From NCBI GenBank assembly GCA_043731125.1, contig JAYTJL010000048.1, forward strand, positions 1 to 12,092: DNA of 12,092 bases, in the 5' to 3' direction. The DNA comes from JAYTJL01 sp043731125. GTDB taxonomy: Bacteria > Patescibacteriota > Saccharimonadia > Saccharimonadales > UBA10212. Within the stretch, counting starts at the first letter, position 1, and every line of letters starts with the position of its first letter. Shown here one piece after another: positions 10,981-12,092 of the stretch. The position numbers were made by a program, and so were the translations under genes. A model generated the notes under the pieces. That model searched no databases. It saw only the letters and a program-made list of their open reading frames with translations, and was not told where the DNA came from.

Positions 10981-11573
10981 TGATTAGGTTTTCCAAATAG
11001 CTCAGGGTGCTTATCAAAAATCTTGAGCATTCCCTTATGATAAGAGTTGATGGTATCATCTACCTCAATTTTGCCCTTCTTGATTGCTTTAACTTGATCT
11101 CGAGTTATCCCGTGTTCTTTCCACACCTTACCTTCGTACAAATAGTTGTTAATTTCTGGCAGTAATTTATCTAGTGCATAAACAAATTTGGCTTCCGGTG
11201 TTTGGCATTCTTCGTATTCCTGAATCAACTCGTGGAGTGTATGGTTTGAAGGCCACTTTTTCTTTATCTGATTAACAGCTTCTTTTTCTCTTAGTAACTT
11301 TGCCTCCAGATCTTTCTGTGGTGCAAAAACCGTAACGTCACCAGCATAGACCTCTATAACATCGTGTGCTATGCCAAGAGCCATACATTTATACTTATCT
11401 AGTTTTAAATCATTCTCATCAATTATAAACAAAGCTATCAGTGCCATTTGGTATTGATGCTCTGCATCATTTTCATGTCTGTCTGTAGTCTCAAGTAGTA
11501 CCGCTCGTTGAATATTACGGACCTCATGAGAAAACCGCATAAATTCTAGTAATTTTTCTAAATCAGCACTCAC
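10977..11573 (-). CDS. HD-domain phosphohydrolase, YfbR/HDDC2-like (operon gene 2)
   Basis: YfbR/HDDC2-type HD proteins are 5'-deoxynucleotidases that dephosphorylate dNMPs. The 198-residue protein shows the order expected: an N-terminal helix LEFMRFSHEVRNIQRA, ENDAEHQYQMALIALF with His39, AHDVIEVYAGDV with His70-Asp71, and VYALDKLLPEI with Asp135. Together these complete the H...HD...D metal site. The start is GTG at 11573, overlapping the TGA of the upstream Nudix gene (GTGA); the end overlaps the MazG-like ATG (ATGA). Context with Nudix and MazG enzymes supports a nucleotide substrate. The dNMP assignment is by family, not shown here. Confidence 0.9.
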   Translation of the reverse strand: MSADLEKLLEFMRFSHEVRNIQRAVLLETTDRHENDAEHQYQMALIALFIIDENDLKLDKYKCMALGIAHDVIEVYAGDVTVFAPQKDLEAKLLREKEAVNQIKKKWPSNHTLHELIQEYEECQTPEAKFVYALDKLLPEINNYLYEGKVWKEHGITRDQVKAIKKGKIEVDDTINSYHKGMLKIFDKHPELFGKPNQ

Positions 11574-12092
11574 AGTTCGCCCCAGTTTTTATCAATAATC
11601 TTTGGTAATAATTCTTGTTCATAGCCATGGTTAACCCAATTTGGATCTACTCCAATATGTTTTTGAATCTCTGCCGCCTCTTTCCATACCACTTGCTGCA
11701 CTTCATCTTCTTCCAGGTGAATGTTATTAACATCACCGTTCCACTCACAGGCCATGACACCTAAAAACTCCCTGTCTTCAATGTGTGTTATTGGATCTGA
11801 ATGCGAATTTTTGTGAATCATTAACTGTGTAAATGAAGACTCTGGCAACTCAATACCTGTTTCTTCCCTAAGCTCAATCACCGCATTAGCCGCAAATGAC
11901 TGTCCTGGTGCCATGTGCCCACCAAATTGGACCTGCCACTTGCCTGGGTTTGTATCTTTTTTATGAGATCTCTGCTGGCACAATACTTTTGTGCTGTTAA
12001 TAACCCAGATATCTGTAACTCTATGCCAAATGGCCTTTTCGTGGGCTAGCTTTCGTGGAACAGGAGCAATCGGTTGGTTATTTTTATCCACT
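11570..12092 (-). CDS. Nudix hydrolase, IPP-isomerase/YfcD-like, variant box (operon gene 1, 5' end probably outside window)
   Basis: The frame is open to the right window edge. A GTG at 12091 could start it, but related proteins usually have several residues such as 'xFDVVDxN' before DKNNQPI, so the true start is probably beyond the window. Visible residues include HEKAIWHRVTDIWVINSTKVLCQQRS and the Nudix box GGHMAPGQ, seven residues, IELREETGI (about 58-80 from that GTG). Two box positions differ from consensus: Gln instead of Glu (residue 64) and Ile instead of Arg (residue 72). The core Glu73, Glu76 and Glu77 are kept, so catalysis is plausible. It is followed by an 'HIEDREFLGV' segment and an acidic EEDEVQQVVW. 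It overlaps the HD gene by GTGA and resembles operon gene 4. Confidence 0.9.
   Translation of the reverse strand, partial: VDKNNQPIAPVPRKLAHEKAIWHRVTDIWVINSTKVLCQQRSHKKDTNPGKWQVQFGGHMAPGQSFAANAVIELREETGIELPESSFTQLMIHKNSHSDPITHIEDREFLGVMACEWNGDVNNIHLEEDEVQQVVWKEAAEIQKHIGVDPNWVNHGYEQELLPKIIDKNWGEL

Noticed and set aside
1..12092. TGA recoded as glycine (as in Absconditabacteria and Gracilibacteria)
   Set aside because: TGA forms the ATGA/GTGA stop overlaps of the phosphohydrolase operon, and no gene here needs TGA read-through.

Overview
The window looks like a chromosomal segment of a Patescibacteria/CPR bacterium, plausibly a Saccharibacteria (TM7) relative. The clues are a degenerate DHH-family gene next to truB, an rpsT/holA neighbourhood, an Fpg/MutM with a GGHPND-type extra segment, a four-helix-bundle 'S23-like' gene, a CPR-style palindrome read as LPTGRQA inside a ribosomal protein, and a single-TM exported protein of a kind I associate with Saccharibacteria. 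TGA is used as a stop, so this is not one of the lineages that read TGA as Gly. Base composition is moderate (about 35-47% GC in hand-counted lines), except for one GC-rich cassette at about 3205-3910. Taxonomy is inferred from memory of these families, not from a search.

Layout. 1-439 (minus) is the 5' part of truB, cut by the window edge. 559-2493 (minus) is a catalytically degenerate DHH-like protein with a very long Pro/Ala-rich tail. 2704-3114 (plus) is rpsT with a Lys/Ala tail. 3182-3912 (plus) is a compact, self-contained cassette of three tiny genes (55, 60 and 62 codons) with its own promoter, 5' hairpin, Shine-Dalgarno sites, internal 17-bp hairpin and terminator; it lies between rpsT and holA. 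3935-4849 (minus) is holA. 4890-5258 (minus) is a four-helix-bundle gene flanked by inverted AT-rich repeats. 5301-6218 (minus) is mutM. 6247-7116 (minus) is an unknown protein with a possible PD-(D/E)XK core. 7254-7499 (plus) is a small DciA/DUF721-like protein whose 3' end overlaps that of a HAD hydrolase (7492-8061, minus). 8124-8720 (minus) is a membrane-anchored exported protein. 8841-9533 (minus) is an unknown protein.

9596-12092 (minus) is a tightly coupled operon of five nucleotide-directed phosphohydrolases: Nudix, HD (YfbR/HDDC2-like), MazG-like, Nudix, Nudix. The first three junctions overlap by 4 nt (GTGA, ATGA, GTGA) and the last has zero spacing (TAAATG). It reads as a nucleotide-pool sanitation or salvage unit.

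The most unusual theme is a set of short degenerate arrays, each with a different consensus but all with a 7-nt period. They lie upstream of truB, between the rpsT Shine-Dalgarno site and its start codon, downstream of rpsT, on both sides of the four-helix-bundle gene (inverted), and in frame inside mutM. Together with a hairpin-bordered insert in truB and a palindrome in rpsT, they suggest repeat elements that invade spacers and tolerate insertion into housekeeping genes. The second highlight is the GC-rich three-gene mini-operon. The third is a set of candidate leaderless promoters placed six nucleotides before start codons.
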